Source: an uncultured Bacteroidota bacterium
GTDB lineage: Bacteria; Bacteroidota; Bacteroidia; Bacteroidales; UBA12481
Length of the DNA: 54,635 nucleotides
Direction of reading: 5' to 3'
NCBI GenBank assembly: GCA_903851365.1
Contig: CAINOB010000084.1
Location: 1-54,635, forward strand
How positions within the stretch are numbered: the first letter of the stretch is position 1; the number at the start of each line of letters is the position of its first letter. Below the pieces are notes generated by a model that saw nothing but the letters and a program-made list of their open reading frames with translations, was not told where the DNA came from and ran no database searches. Shown here one piece after another: positions 1-8,144 of the stretch. The position numbers and the translations under genes are program-made.

Positions 1-225
1 CGGATTGCCGGCCACCTGATGGTGATTAAAAAATCAACCTGGGATAAGATCCTGCCGGTGGTCAGCGTAACCGCCTCCGAAAAACGGATTCTGGGTGTGG
101 ATACGAAGATCTGCAACGCCATATTGAAATCCGGGATGAAAATATTGCTCATGAAGGACATCTACATTCTCCACTATTGCCGGTTGGCTGAAGGATTTGA
201 ATACACCAAACACCTGGAACCATGA
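1..225 (+). CDS. Glycosyltransferase-like protein, C-terminal fragment
   Basis: Frame 1 is open from the window edge to the TGA at 223-225, so only about 74 C-terminal residues are present. The segment G-H-L-M-V-I-K-K-S-T-W-D-K resembles the stretch of family 2 glycosyltransferases where a Gly-rich turn precedes 'm-x-r-k-x-x-w'. The remainder (V-D-T-K-I-C-N..., I-L-H-Y-C-R) also fits the end of such an enzyme. The stop overlaps the next gene's start as ATGA, so the two are translationally coupled. That neighbour is a Stealth-like gene, which supports a role in sugar transfer to a surface polymer. The N-terminal catalytic half is outside the window, so the family call is tentative. Confidence 0.45.
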   Translation, partial: RIAGHLMVIKKSTWDKILPVVSVTASEKRILGVDTKICNAILKSGMKILLMKDIYILHYCRLAEGFEYTKHLEP

Positions 226-1145
226 AAACGCTCGATGTGGTATATGTCCTGGGTACCGGCTCCTCATGGGATAACAACGAAATCCGCTTCTCTGTCCGGT
301 CGGTGCTGAAAAACCTTACCGGTATCGGACGGATATTCATCGTTGGTGAAAAGCCATCAGGATTGAAAGGATTTGTTCATATCGAGCACCCCGATGAATT
401 TCCCTCGACCAATGCCGATGGAAATATCATCCGCAAGATCCTTCGTGCCTGCCAAGACCCACGGTTAACCGATCAGTTCCTGTTCATGAATGACGATCAC
501 ATCATTATGAAACCCATCCGGGCCGAAAAGATTCCGCCATTCCATAAAGGGGATATGAAAACCTTCCCGGAAAATTACTGGGAACTCAACGATTGGCGAA
601 AACGACTACTGAATACTAAACTCGCCCTGGAGGCTCAAAACTTCCCAACCCTGCACTATGATTGCCATGCACCGATCATTTTTGATAAACGAGAGTTCCC
701 GCTGGCCATGGCCCGGTTCGATTATGCCTCTGGAATCGGTCTTACCATGAAGAGCCTGTATGGCAATATCCATTACCCGAAAGCACCATGCCTGGTAGAA
801 CAGAAACGCACCGTATTCAAATATTTTAGCCTGGTCGAACTGGAAGAAAGATTTACCGGTCCGATGCTGCTCTCCTTCAACGATCAGGGCCTGAATGATT
901 CGCTGAAAATATTCCTGTACCAGAAATTCAGGTTGCCATCCGCTTTGGAAACCAAACCGATCGGCGATAAAACAATCGAAATTTATATGGCCTGCCGGGA
1001 ATCAACGGATTACCAGGTAGCACTCGACACCTACCTTAAATATTTCAAGAACCAAAACCTTAAAGACATGTTCCTGGCAGATACCCATCGCCGCTTCAGC
1101 AATAAAATCAAGTTCCTACTCGAACAAAAACTGATCGGGCTATGA
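222..1145 (+). CDS. Stealth-like sugar-phosphotransferase family protein
   Basis: A 307-residue protein with landmarks of the Stealth / capsular polysaccharide phosphotransferase family. Near the N-terminus it has D-V-V-Y-V-L-G-T-G-S followed by N-E-I-R-F-S-V-R-S-V-L-K-N (CR1/CR2-like, compare 'VDG..' and 'ELRYSLRSI'). F-I-V-G-E-K-P follows, and around residues 90-96 F-L-F-M-N-D-D-H matches the family's 'F.NDD' metal-binding motif. A His-rich stretch follows further on (L-H-Y-D-C-H-A-P, around residues 143-150). Family members transfer sugar-1-phosphate to capsule-type polymers. In a phage-like element this suggests modification of the host surface glycan, for example to exclude superinfecting phages. 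It overlaps the upstream gene (ATGA) and its own stop overlaps a short ORF at 1142. The function is inferred from motifs only. Confidence 0.6.
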   Translation: MKTLDVVYVLGTGSSWDNNEIRFSVRSVLKNLTGIGRIFIVGEKPSGLKGFVHIEHPDEFPSTNADGNIIRKILRACQDPRLTDQFLFMNDDHIIMKPIRAEKIPPFHKGDMKTFPENYWELNDWRKRLLNTKLALEAQNFPTLHYDCHAPIIFDKREFPLAMARFDYASGIGLTMKSLYGNIHYPKAPCLVEQKRTVFKYFSLVELEERFTGPMLLSFNDQGLNDSLKIFLYQKFRLPSALETKPIGDKTIEIYMACRESTDYQVALDTYLKYFKNQNLKDMFLADTHRRFSNKIKFLLEQKLIGL

Positions 1146-1210
1146 ACCAAGATTATAGCATTGAAACCTGGCAAAAACCAATGCAAAAAACACAGGAACG
1201 CGAATTTTAA
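1142..1210 (+). pseudogene. Truncated start of a coupled phage gene
   Basis: The stop of the Stealth-like gene reads ctATGAacc, and the overlapping ATG opens a 22-codon frame (M-N-Q-D-Y-S-I-E-T-W-Q-K-P-M-Q-K...) that ends at TAA 1208-1210. Coding-like composition stops at this point and the DNA becomes AT-rich. The ATGA coupling matches the other backbone genes. I infer that this is the 5' end of a phage gene cut off when the downstream defence cargo arrived. It could also be a genuine tiny peptide or chance. Confidence 0.35.
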
Positions 1211-1337
1211 GTTGTGGTGGTTATTCTTAAGGTGTGTTGCTATTCTTATTCCGAGCTCCATCAGAGGGACTTTGCTTTGTTATGAAACAATGCTAACTTC
1301 GTGTGTTTCGTTCAAAGAATCAATACCGTTAGGATCT

Positions 1338-2279
1338 ATGACACGTCCACCACTAGAAACTCTGAGAAAATATAGAGCCGATTATTCCCCCGACACAGAT
1401 TTCTCAGCCTTTGGTCGGTTACTTCAAAGCATTTGGCGTGAGAAGAAACTGCTTCCACTGGCGGATGGAAAATTGGGTAACTTCTTGCCAAATGAATTTG
1501 CCAAAGAAACAAGGGCTAACTATTTAACTGATAATATCAAGACCCTTGTCCAATATGAGGTATTGAAAGCTCGTAATGATGGCAAACTTATTAGTGAGCC
1601 TCGAATTTGGAACAATCTCCTCTCATCACAACCATTATGTTTTAACCTTTTTGGAGAATTCCACTTTGACTTAAAGTTAGCATCGAAATATTTTCATAAG
1701 CTATTCCCAGATAGAGTTAAGGAAGTTACCTCGGTTCAATTTGAGTATTCCCCAGGTAGAGGAAATGAAAATTTTACCGGAGATCATTCAGCTTTTGACG
1801 TTTTTGTTGAATATAAAAATTTGACTGATAAGTTAGGTTTTATAGGAATAGAAGTAAAATATGCAGAAAGCCTTAAAGATGATAAGGAAAAAACTCGACA
1901 TACTTTCAGTAAACGAGGCAAGAGGTATTTGGAAATCGCCAACGAGAGCAAACTTTTTCCGGAATTATCCCTGGAAAAATTAAAGGAAGTACCACTTCAG
2001 CAGATTTGGCGAGACCATCTCCTTGCTTTATCATTAGTCCAATCAAAAACAATGAATTATGAAGAAGGGTTTTTTGTATACCTCTTCCCATCAAAGAATG
2101 ACCAGTGCCAAATAGCAGTTGACACATATATAGAACACCTTGCCACAGTTGATGAAAGCAAGAATATTTTCTACCCTCGACATCTTGATCTATTCATTAA
2201 AACGCTTAGGCAGATGAATTCGGCTGATTGGACATTGGAACTGCAGGAAAGATATCTTGGAGAACAATTAACATATTGA
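1338..2279 (+). CDS. PGN_0703-like PD-(D/E)XK restriction endonuclease
   Basis: A 313-residue protein resembling the PGN_0703-type putative restriction endonucleases. With the start at 1338, the block N-L-L-S-S-Q-P-L-C-F-N-L-F-G lies at about residues 93-106 and F-E-Y-S-P-G-R-G at 135-142. The nuclease core S-A-F-D-V-F-V-E-Y ... G-I-E-V-K-Y places Asp154, Glu172 and Lys174 as the D...ExK catalytic set. An in-frame ATG exists at 1161, but the intervening 59 codons (W-W-L-F-L-R-C...) look noncoding and follow the truncated ORF at 1142. The ATG at 1338 with AGGA six bases upstream is the better start. It is AT-rich compared with the backbone and is followed 39 bp later by a GmrSD-type gene on the same strand, so the two probably form one defence operon. 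The target is unknown. Confidence 0.65.
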   Translation: MTRPPLETLRKYRADYSPDTDFSAFGRLLQSIWREKKLLPLADGKLGNFLPNEFAKETRANYLTDNIKTLVQYEVLKARNDGKLISEPRIWNNLLSSQPLCFNLFGEFHFDLKLASKYFHKLFPDRVKEVTSVQFEYSPGRGNENFTGDHSAFDVFVEYKNLTDKLGFIGIEVKYAESLKDDKEKTRHTFSKRGKRYLEIANESKLFPELSLEKLKEVPLQQIWRDHLLALSLVQSKTMNYEEGFFVYLFPSKNDQCQIAVDTYIEHLATVDESKNIFYPRHLDLFIKTLRQMNSADWTLELQERYLGEQLTY

Positions 2280-2318
2280 CACCCTAAATCATCCAAATCA
2301 CCACAAATAACTATTAAC

Positions 2319-4094
2319 ATGGCTAGCATTAAAGTTAAGGACTTTTTTAACGGGCGTTTCTTTGAAATTCCGAAATACCAGCGTGGGTATGCATGGGAGA
2401 TACAGAATATTCGCGAGCTATTTGATGACATAATCGAATCAATTGAGTCAAATTCAAATCATTATATTGGTACAATTGTGTTGTCGAAGTCCTCTGATGA
2501 TGATGAAAAATTTTATGTCGTTGATGGTCAGCAGAGAATCACCACAATAACCATCATTATAAGTGCCTTAGTTAAAAGCCTTTCTGAAAGAGATTCAGCC
2601 TATTTTGAAAGGTTTTACCTAAAAGAAGATGATAGATATCGTATATCACCATTAAATCGAGATAGACAGTTCTTTACAAATCTTCTGGAATCAGTAATTG
2701 GTGAACCTCAAAATAAAAGTCAAAGATTTCTGAAAGATGCTAATGAAGAAATTTCATTCAAGGTATCCCAGATAGCAGACAAATTGAAATTTCTTAAGTC
2801 TGTTGAAAAGCTGGAAGTCATGGAATTCGTAGAAAATTCCGAAGGAGATGCTATTAGGATTTTCCAAACAGTTAACGACAGAGGAAAGCCATTGTCAAAT
2901 ATGGAAAAGGCAAAAAGTCTTTTGATTTATTTCTCGAATCGGTATCTAAATAAAAAGCTAGATAATACTATTAATGAGTATTTTAGCGATATTTTTGAAA
3001 TATATGACGACATCAAACTTCAGGGAGAAGAACTTAGTATTAACCTGATTAAAAACCGGGACTTTAATGAAGATAATTTAATGCGCTACCATTTTGTTTC
3101 ATATAGTAATGAAAACTATGACCCAACTGCAGCGTATGTTTTACAATTTCTTAAAAATCAATTAACTAAGTTTAGAAACGACGGCAAAACCGATAGTTAT
3201 GCTAAAATCGAGATCTTTATCAATTCCTATATTACCAGTTTAAAAGATTTTTTTACGAACTGTAAGACTGTAATAGAAAAAGCTAAAACGGATTCAAAAT
3301 ATTATAAATTATTTGTCATTCTAAATTTGTCAGCTACCTTATATCCCCTAATTATCAAGCTTGAGAAGCTGGGTTTATTGGATCAAAATTTGGTAGGCGC
3401 AGGAAGGCAGAAATTCACATTCTTTGATCTCGTCGAATTAATAGAAGTTCGGGTTTATAAAACTCGAGGGACAGACCCAAAAGCCGATATATCTAGGTTG
3501 GTTTACAATATTGATAATAAAAAAGCAAAAGACATTGAAGGTTGGCTTATTTGGTTTAATAACCGATGGATGTCTAAAGAAGAATTCCTTTCAAATTTAT
3601 TCGGTGGCATTTATGGCAATCGCGCATTGAACCACATTTTTATCAATTATTGCGAATACATCAGCGGGACAGAATATGATTGCGAGGAACTTAAAGCTAT
3701 AGCAACAAAAAATCCAAACATAGAACATGTTTTGGCTCAGACCCCTACTTTTGCCCCTAGGGCTTTAGGATTCAAGAATAAAGAGGATTTTATTGATTTC
3801 GAACATAATCTAGGAAATTTGACTATCCTTGAGAAGAGCCTAAACTCCAGTGTGCAAAATAAAAACGCAATTGACAAGGTTGATGGTTATGGCAGAAGCG
3901 TTTTTATCATAACCAAGAAGCTTGGTTCTGAAATAGATACGAAGAAAGGATTTACAAAAACCGACCTTCAGCTTAGGACTAAGGAACTTGCCGATTATTG
4001 CGTGGAAAGATGGTGGAGCGATAAATCAATAGACCAACCTGTTGCAGCAGTTTTAAATGAGACTATTGATAGCACAGAAAATGGAAATACGTAG
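2319..4094 (+). CDS. GmrSD-type DUF262/DUF1524 nuclease
   Basis: A 591-residue single-chain GmrSD-like protein. The N-terminal DUF262 domain (ParB/Srx-like fold) shows I-P-K-Y-Q-R-G-Y-A-W at residues 17-26 and the D-G-Q-Q-R motif at 69-73, which binds and hydrolyses nucleotide in the family. The C-terminal DUF1524 domain (His-Me/HNH nuclease) has N-I-E-H-V-L-A-Q with His470, then H-N-L-G-N-L-T-I-L about 35 residues later. The best-studied relative, E. coli CTP-ose GmrSD, is a type IV restriction enzyme that cuts glucosylated hydroxymethylcytosine DNA; other relatives (BrxU, SspE) act on different DNA. It follows the PD-(D/E)XK gene and ends 57 bp before a terminator. AT-rich composition and position at an operon boundary mark it as cargo. 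The exact DNA modification it senses cannot be read from the sequence. Confidence 0.85.
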   Translation: MASIKVKDFFNGRFFEIPKYQRGYAWEIQNIRELFDDIIESIESNSNHYIGTIVLSKSSDDDEKFYVVDGQQRITTITIIISALVKSLSERDSAYFERFYLKEDDRYRISPLNRDRQFFTNLLESVIGEPQNKSQRFLKDANEEISFKVSQIADKLKFLKSVEKLEVMEFVENSEGDAIRIFQTVNDRGKPLSNMEKAKSLLIYFSNRYLNKKLDNTINEYFSDIFEIYDDIKLQGEELSINLIKNRDFNEDNLMRYHFVSYSNENYDPTAAYVLQFLKNQLTKFRNDGKTDSYAKIEIFINSYITSLKDFFTNCKTVIEKAKTDSKYYKLFVILNLSATLYPLIIKLEKLGLLDQNLVGAGRQKFTFFDLVELIEVRVYKTRGTDPKADISRLVYNIDNKKAKDIEGWLIWFNNRWMSKEEFLSNLFGGIYGNRALNHIFINYCEYISGTEYDCEELKAIATKNPNIEHVLAQTPTFAPRALGFKNKEDFIDFEHNLGNLTILEKSLNSSVQNKNAIDKVDGYGRSVFIITKKLGSEIDTKKGFTKTDLQLRTKELADYCVERWWSDKSIDQPVAAVLNETIDSTENGNT

Positions 4095-4151
4095 TCGACT
4101 ACATTTATAAATTCCAATGCCTATTAATAGGAACACTTCACTTATTAATTT

Positions 4152-4188
4152 AAGGCTTCTTTGGTAACACTGAGAAGCCTTTTCATTT
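4152..4188 (+). terminator. Rho-independent terminator after defence operon
   Basis: Stem AAGGCTTCT (4152-4160) pairs with AGAAGCCTT (4173-4181) and is followed by TTTTCATTTT. It ends the GmrSD transcript and abuts the late promoter at 4189. Confidence 0.8.
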
Positions 4189-4223
4189 TGTCCTTTTTCG
4201 CCTTTTCGCCAATCCATACTTTG
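4189..4223 (+). promoter_or_regulatory. Phage late promoter, copy A
   Basis: TGTCCTTTTT at 4189-4198 and TACTTTG at 4217-4223. The TA lies exactly 28 nt after the start of TGTCC, as in the three other copies at 26111, 36351 and 37766. TACTTTG resembles the Bacteroidota -7 element (TAnnTTTG). The following ATG is at 4263, a longer leader than for the other copies. Confidence 0.65.
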
Positions 4224-4262
4224 TGGAGTAATGGGAAAATTAACCAAAGCGAAAATTGACAA

Positions 4263-5039
4263 ATGACACAATCCGATATCGATACCATTAAAGCCTGGCT
4301 GATTTCCGGACGGGATTACAACAACGGGGTTGCGATCTATGAAAAATATTCGCGCAACAGTTCGCTTAAACGCATTTTCCCCGGCAAAGAAACCCGGTTC
4401 GCTTTCAAACTCGCATACGAGCTTAAAAAACTCATCCCATCGGATATCAAACCAGAACCGCTAAAATCGGTGGCTCCCAAGCCATCAGGACTCAAACCGG
4501 TGATAACAGGATCGGTATACCTCGATGCGATCAGTAATGATGACCCAAACCTACCGAAGGTCATCCGGCAGATCATCTCGGAATACAGCACCGTTTATAA
4601 CCAGCGGTCCATCGCGCACCATTCTTTGAAGAAAATCGCTCCGGATAACCGCACCGACAATGTTGAATCCCGCAGAATCATTGTCGAACAGATTTCCGAA
4701 CTATCTGACCGGATGGAAGAACTATACCAGGCACATCAAATCTGGCTGAACGATAAAATCCTACCCGAAGAGATCCGGCTGTTTCCTCCGGATGAGCCCA
4801 TCCTTGCCGATGTGGAAAAAGAAACTGCCGGAGAATTAGCCAGGAAACGGTTGAACCTCATGAAGACCCTTAGCAAGGATTATAACTTGCTCAACTTCTG
4901 TTCTATAGCAAAACAACCGGTTATGAATGAAATGCGCGACGGGCCGAAGCGTATAGCTCTGGAGAAAAGGATCCTCACCAAATCGAACAAAATCAAAGAA
5001 CTTACAGCCAAGATAAATGGTCTTAATAAAGTCAACTGA
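4263..5039 (+). CDS. Phage protein of packaging operon, unknown function
   Basis: A 258-residue protein I do not recognise. The N-terminus (about 1-55) is a compact helical region (T-I-K-A-W-L, G-R-D-Y-N-N-G-V-A-I-Y-E-K-Y, L-K-R-I-F-P). A Pro-rich linker follows around residues 60-75, then a long helical, probably coiled-coil region. It is the first gene of the packaging operon after promoter A, and its 3' end overlaps the PLD-like gene by 23 bp. The position upstream of the terminase suggests a role in DNA packaging or early head assembly, but nothing in the sequence proves it. Confidence 0.7.
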   Translation: MTQSDIDTIKAWLISGRDYNNGVAIYEKYSRNSSLKRIFPGKETRFAFKLAYELKKLIPSDIKPEPLKSVAPKPSGLKPVITGSVYLDAISNDDPNLPKVIRQIISEYSTVYNQRSIAHHSLKKIAPDNRTDNVESRRIIVEQISELSDRMEELYQAHQIWLNDKILPEEIRLFPPDEPILADVEKETAGELARKRLNLMKTLSKDYNLLNFCSIAKQPVMNEMRDGPKRIALEKRILTKSNKIKELTAKINGLNKVN

Positions 5040-5616
5040 CATTAAAACTCCCGTTCAGGAGGCCGCAAAGAATCAACAGGTTATGATTCCGCTGGCCATC
5101 ATGGAATCGGATGCTGATCAGAATCCGGATCTGGTGGTATTTGAAACCGGTGCCCTGACAAAGAGCATCGGGTTAATATTACCCGGCCGGCAAAAGCATT
5201 ACTATTCGGATGGAAATTTCAACCTGCTCCGGCTGATATTCCACATCCTCAAACAAACCGGTCCCGCACATATCCTGATGGCCACCTATTCGATCTCGCA
5301 GGACTCGCTCGAGAAGGTCCGGAACCGGATCAACCATGGCGAAATTCTCTCCATCCGGTTCCTGATCGATAACCGGGTAAAAGTCATGAGTCCCCTGCCC
5401 TTCCAAATGCTGAAGGAAGGATTCACCTACCGGTGCATCTCCCTGCATGCTAAAGTGGCTCTGATCTATAACGACGATTGGAAAATCTCAATCGTAACAT
5501 CCCAGAACGCGACCGATAACCCCAAGCTGGAACGCGGGGTGATCTTCACAGATGATCAGATCTTTAACTTCGATAAACAACAAATGGAAAATGCTTTTAA
5601 CCGAGGAACAGATTAG
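5017..5616 (+). CDS. Phospholipase D-like domain phage protein
   Basis: A 199-residue protein whose C-terminal half carries a PLD-type signature. L-H-A-K-V-A-L-I-Y-N-D-D-W is followed by T-S-Q-N-A-T-D-N-P-K-L-E-R-G, i.e. an H-x-K with the downstream Asn/Glu-Arg-Gly features of PLD-superfamily nucleases. The canonical Asp of HKD is replaced by Ile/Tyr around that spacing, and there is only one motif, so an active enzyme would have to be a dimer. A conserved middle (H-I-L-M-A-T-Y-S-I-S) fits the alternating strands of the fold. It lies inside the packaging operon, overlapping both neighbours. A nuclease or DNA-binding role in packaging is possible but is inference. Confidence 0.55.
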   Translation: MVLIKSTDIKTPVQEAAKNQQVMIPLAIMESDADQNPDLVVFETGALTKSIGLILPGRQKHYYSDGNFNLLRLIFHILKQTGPAHILMATYSISQDSLEKVRNRINHGEILSIRFLIDNRVKVMSPLPFQMLKEGFTYRCISLHAKVALIYNDDWKISIVTSQNATDNPKLERGVIFTDDQIFNFDKQQMENAFNRGTD

Positions 5617-5869
5617 CGAAATCGAATCGATGGCGGAGCTCTTTTTCGATATCGCCGATATTGCAGTCAATATCGAAGTCAATCCCATGGATCTCCGGGA
5701 TGAGATAAACTCTGGGCAGGGAGTTGCTTTCGCTGCGTATAACCGGGGCTGGTTCAAAGGCGAAATCCCGCTCCGCAAATCAATCGCCCAGGCGGCAGCC
5801 AATGGCTCCAATCCAGCTCAAAACATGCTTCTTGACCTCCGGACAAAAGCACAAATCTCAAATCTATGA
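5591..5869 (+). CDS. Small phage protein, possible small terminase component
   Basis: A 92-residue helical protein. The ATG at 5591 is preferred over an upstream ATG at 5552 because it gives an overlap typical of this operon. The pattern 'D-I-A-V-N-I-E-V-N-P-M-D-L-R' followed by 'A-A-Y-N-R-G-W' and 'A-Q-A-A-A-N-G-S-N-P-A-Q-N-M-L' is the layout of phage packaging helix-turn-helix proteins, where a DNA-binding helix precedes an 'A-Y-x-x-G' segment and a final helix. It lies two genes upstream of the large terminase and overlaps the following start (ATGA at 5866). It may recognise the packaging site together with the next gene product. Confidence 0.5.
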   Translation: MLLTEEQISEIESMAELFFDIADIAVNIEVNPMDLRDEINSGQGVAFAAYNRGWFKGEIPLRKSIAQAAANGSNPAQNMLLDLRTKAQISNL

Positions 5870-6450
5870 GCAAAGAGTTTCTATCACTCGACAATATCCC
5901 CTGGCAAATCATTAAAAATCATTTGTCAGATCCTGACCATATCCAATTGTCGGAGGAACACCGGAACATGCTCGACCGCGTGTTTTCCATGCAAAGGATC
6001 CTGCAACGATACCCCCAGCCCAGGACTGCCCTGGCATTGCATCAGTCAAAATTTCCTGACATATCCAGGCGAACCGCGTACAACGACCTGAATTACGCCC
6101 GGGAACTGGATAACACCTACCACAGTTTTGACTATGAGTTTTATAACAACTGGCTGATCTCAGATATCTTCGATCAGATACAGGCTGCCAAAGCCAAAGG
6201 AGACATGAAAGCCTGGGCAGCCGGTCATGCCAATCTCAAAAAAGCCATCGGTGAAAGGCCGATGGCAGAAACGGATCCGAAGCTTTTGGAAAAACACACC
6301 TTCCTGATTCAGATCAATAACATGGCCGGCGGAATCCAGATGAACATCGACGAGATGGAGAAACTCCCCGCCAAAATCCGGCAGGAAATTGCCGATGCCG
6401 TGTTCGAAGAAATCACGGATGAACAGGCCGAGCAAATGATCAATTCCTGA
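5866..6450 (+). CDS. Putative terminase small subunit-like protein
   Basis: A 194-residue protein directly upstream of the large terminase, sharing one base with its ATG (tgATGg). Around residues 45-85 the segment with T-A-L-A-L-H-Q-S-K-F-P-D-I-S-R-R-T-A-Y-N-D-L-N-Y-A looks like a DNA-binding helix-turn-helix unit ('S-x-x-T-A-Y-N-D'). The C-terminus is acidic and helical (E-E-I-T-D-E-Q-A-E-Q). Position, size and HTH pattern fit the small terminase subunit that selects phage DNA for packaging. No characterised homologue is recognised with certainty. Confidence 0.55.
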   Translation: MSKEFLSLDNIPWQIIKNHLSDPDHIQLSEEHRNMLDRVFSMQRILQRYPQPRTALALHQSKFPDISRRTAYNDLNYARELDNTYHSFDYEFYNNWLISDIFDQIQAAKAKGDMKAWAAGHANLKKAIGERPMAETDPKLLEKHTFLIQINNMAGGIQMNIDEMEKLPAKIRQEIADAVFEEITDEQAEQMINS

Positions 6451-8144
6451 TGGAGCCCGTAAATCTGAACAGACCACAGTACAACTCGCTGCTTCACGGC
6501 GCAAAATCCCGGGTTGATGTTTGGAGCCGGGGAACCGGAAAATCATACCTGGTTGGATGGGATATTCATACCGTAAACCGCAAAATGCCCGGTGCCCTGA
6601 TCTCAGTCACCGGCCAAACATACGGCCAGCTACTCACCAGGACGCTGCCATCGACGTTCAAGTTCCTGGAAAATCTCGGGTACCTGAAAGACAAAAACTA
6701 TGTGGTCGGTCGCCGGCCGCCACTTTCCTTCCACTCGCCATTGGAAAAGATCATGAAGTTCGATAATGTCATTTCCTTTTCGAACGGGAATGCCATCCTC
6801 ATGCTCTCCCAGGATCGCATAGGATCGGCCAGGGGGCCCAATGTTGATTATGAAATTCTGGACGAAGCCCTGACCATTGATAAGGAACGTTACGATCAGG
6901 AAACTTCGCCCACAAACCGGGGAAACGAAACACTCTGGGGAACTAGATCCCCGGATCCGATTCCATTTCATCATGGATATCACTATGTTTCATCCATGCC
7001 ATATACTCAGACTCAGAAGTGGCTCCTATCATTCGCCAATTATTACCAGGAGGAAACCGGGGTCCAGCTCTTTTCGATCTGGAACCGCCTGGTGAAACTT
7101 CAGATGGAACTGATCCCAGCCTACTATGCCAAGGACTCAAAACTGTACCGGGAAATCTGGAACGAAACCATCCGGCTCCGGAAACAGATCCTGCCGTTCG
7201 TATCCAAGACCGGACTGCTTTTCACACTCGCCAATGCTTTCGATAACATTGATAATGTGGGCATGTCCTATATTGTCAGGGAGTATGAAAAGCAAAACCT
7301 GCTGACCTTCCTGATCGAGATCATGAACCTCATGCTGGATACCGTGGAAGATTGCTACTACCACATTAACGAGGCAAAGCATGTTTATTTCAATGCCACA
7401 AACGATAGTTTTATCCGGGATCTTGCAGAGAACACCAACTTCAATTTTCAGAAACTGGCCACTCATGATTCCCGCTTCGATGCGGATTGCAACCCCAATG
7501 CCCCCCTGGAATTATCCCCGGATTGGGGCTCCAACATCAGCCTCCTGTCAGTCGGCCAGGAAGGCTCGTTTGATTTCGTGATTAAGCAGCCGGCATCGAC
7601 TGACAACTTCATCAATGAGTTCTTTGTCAAGCCTGATCAGTCAAACGATGTAATGATCAATTCGCTTGTAGATCAGTTTACTGATTACTACAAGCATCAT
7701 ATTGACAAGACTATTATATACTTCCGTGACCGGTACGGGGACAGCAAGAACCCCAACGTAAACAAATCAAGCAGTTACAATGAACAGGCAATCGCCAGGC
7801 TCGAGCGTAACCACTGGACTGTGATCCAGGAAGTGCACAAAGGCATGGAGCCGCCGCAGCATGACAAGTATCTGCTATGGGGCAACATCCTAAGAGGAAG
7901 TGATCCTTCCTTCCCTGCCGTCCGGTTCAATGGCAGCAAATGCAAGTACACCCTGATCTCCATGAACAATACCCAGGTGATTCAAAAGGAAGGGAAGTTC
8001 ACCAAGAACAAAGCATCAGAGAGATCCAAAACCATTTTACCTGAAGAGGCCACCCACTTCAGCGATGCGGTGGATAAACTCATCTGGACCAAATACGGTC
8101 ATCTCCTATCGGCCAGTCACTCATTCGTACCGGCACGCACCTGA
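6450..8144 (+). CDS. Phage terminase large subunit
   Basis: A 564-residue packaging motor. ATPase motifs are Walker A S-R-G-T-G-K-S (residues 26-32) and Walker B E-I-L-D-E-A ending at residue 140, with the catalytic Glu in D-E-A. The C-terminal RNase H-like nuclease has L-S-P-D-W-G-S with Asp358, D-R-Y-G-D ending at Asp431, and H-F-S-D-A-V-D with Asp539. Together these make the acidic set that coordinates two metal ions. Family members pump DNA into the procapsid and cut concatemers. It is the last gene of the packaging operon. The portal gene that normally follows is 18 kb further on, at 26441, because cargo has been placed between them. Confidence 0.92.
   Translation: MEPVNLNRPQYNSLLHGAKSRVDVWSRGTGKSYLVGWDIHTVNRKMPGALISVTGQTYGQLLTRTLPSTFKFLENLGYLKDKNYVVGRRPPLSFHSPLEKIMKFDNVISFSNGNAILMLSQDRIGSARGPNVDYEILDEALTIDKERYDQETSPTNRGNETLWGTRSPDPIPFHHGYHYVSSMPYTQTQKWLLSFANYYQEETGVQLFSIWNRLVKLQMELIPAYYAKDSKLYREIWNETIRLRKQILPFVSKTGLLFTLANAFDNIDNVGMSYIVREYEKQNLLTFLIEIMNLMLDTVEDCYYHINEAKHVYFNATNDSFIRDLAENTNFNFQKLATHDSRFDADCNPNAPLELSPDWGSNISLLSVGQEGSFDFVIKQPASTDNFINEFFVKPDQSNDVMINSLVDQFTDYYKHHIDKTIIYFRDRYGDSKNPNVNKSSSYNEQAIARLERNHWTVIQEVHKGMEPPQHDKYLLWGNILRGSDPSFPAVRFNGSKCKYTLISMNNTQVIQKEGKFTKNKASERSKTILPEEATHFSDAVDKLIWTKYGHLLSASHSFVPART

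Noticed and set aside
1161-1337. N-terminal extension of the PD-(D/E)XK gene from the ATG at 1161
   Set aside because: The 59 codons are Trp/Leu/Cys-rich and unlike the family N-terminus. They follow the truncated ORF, and the ATG at 1338 has a better leader.
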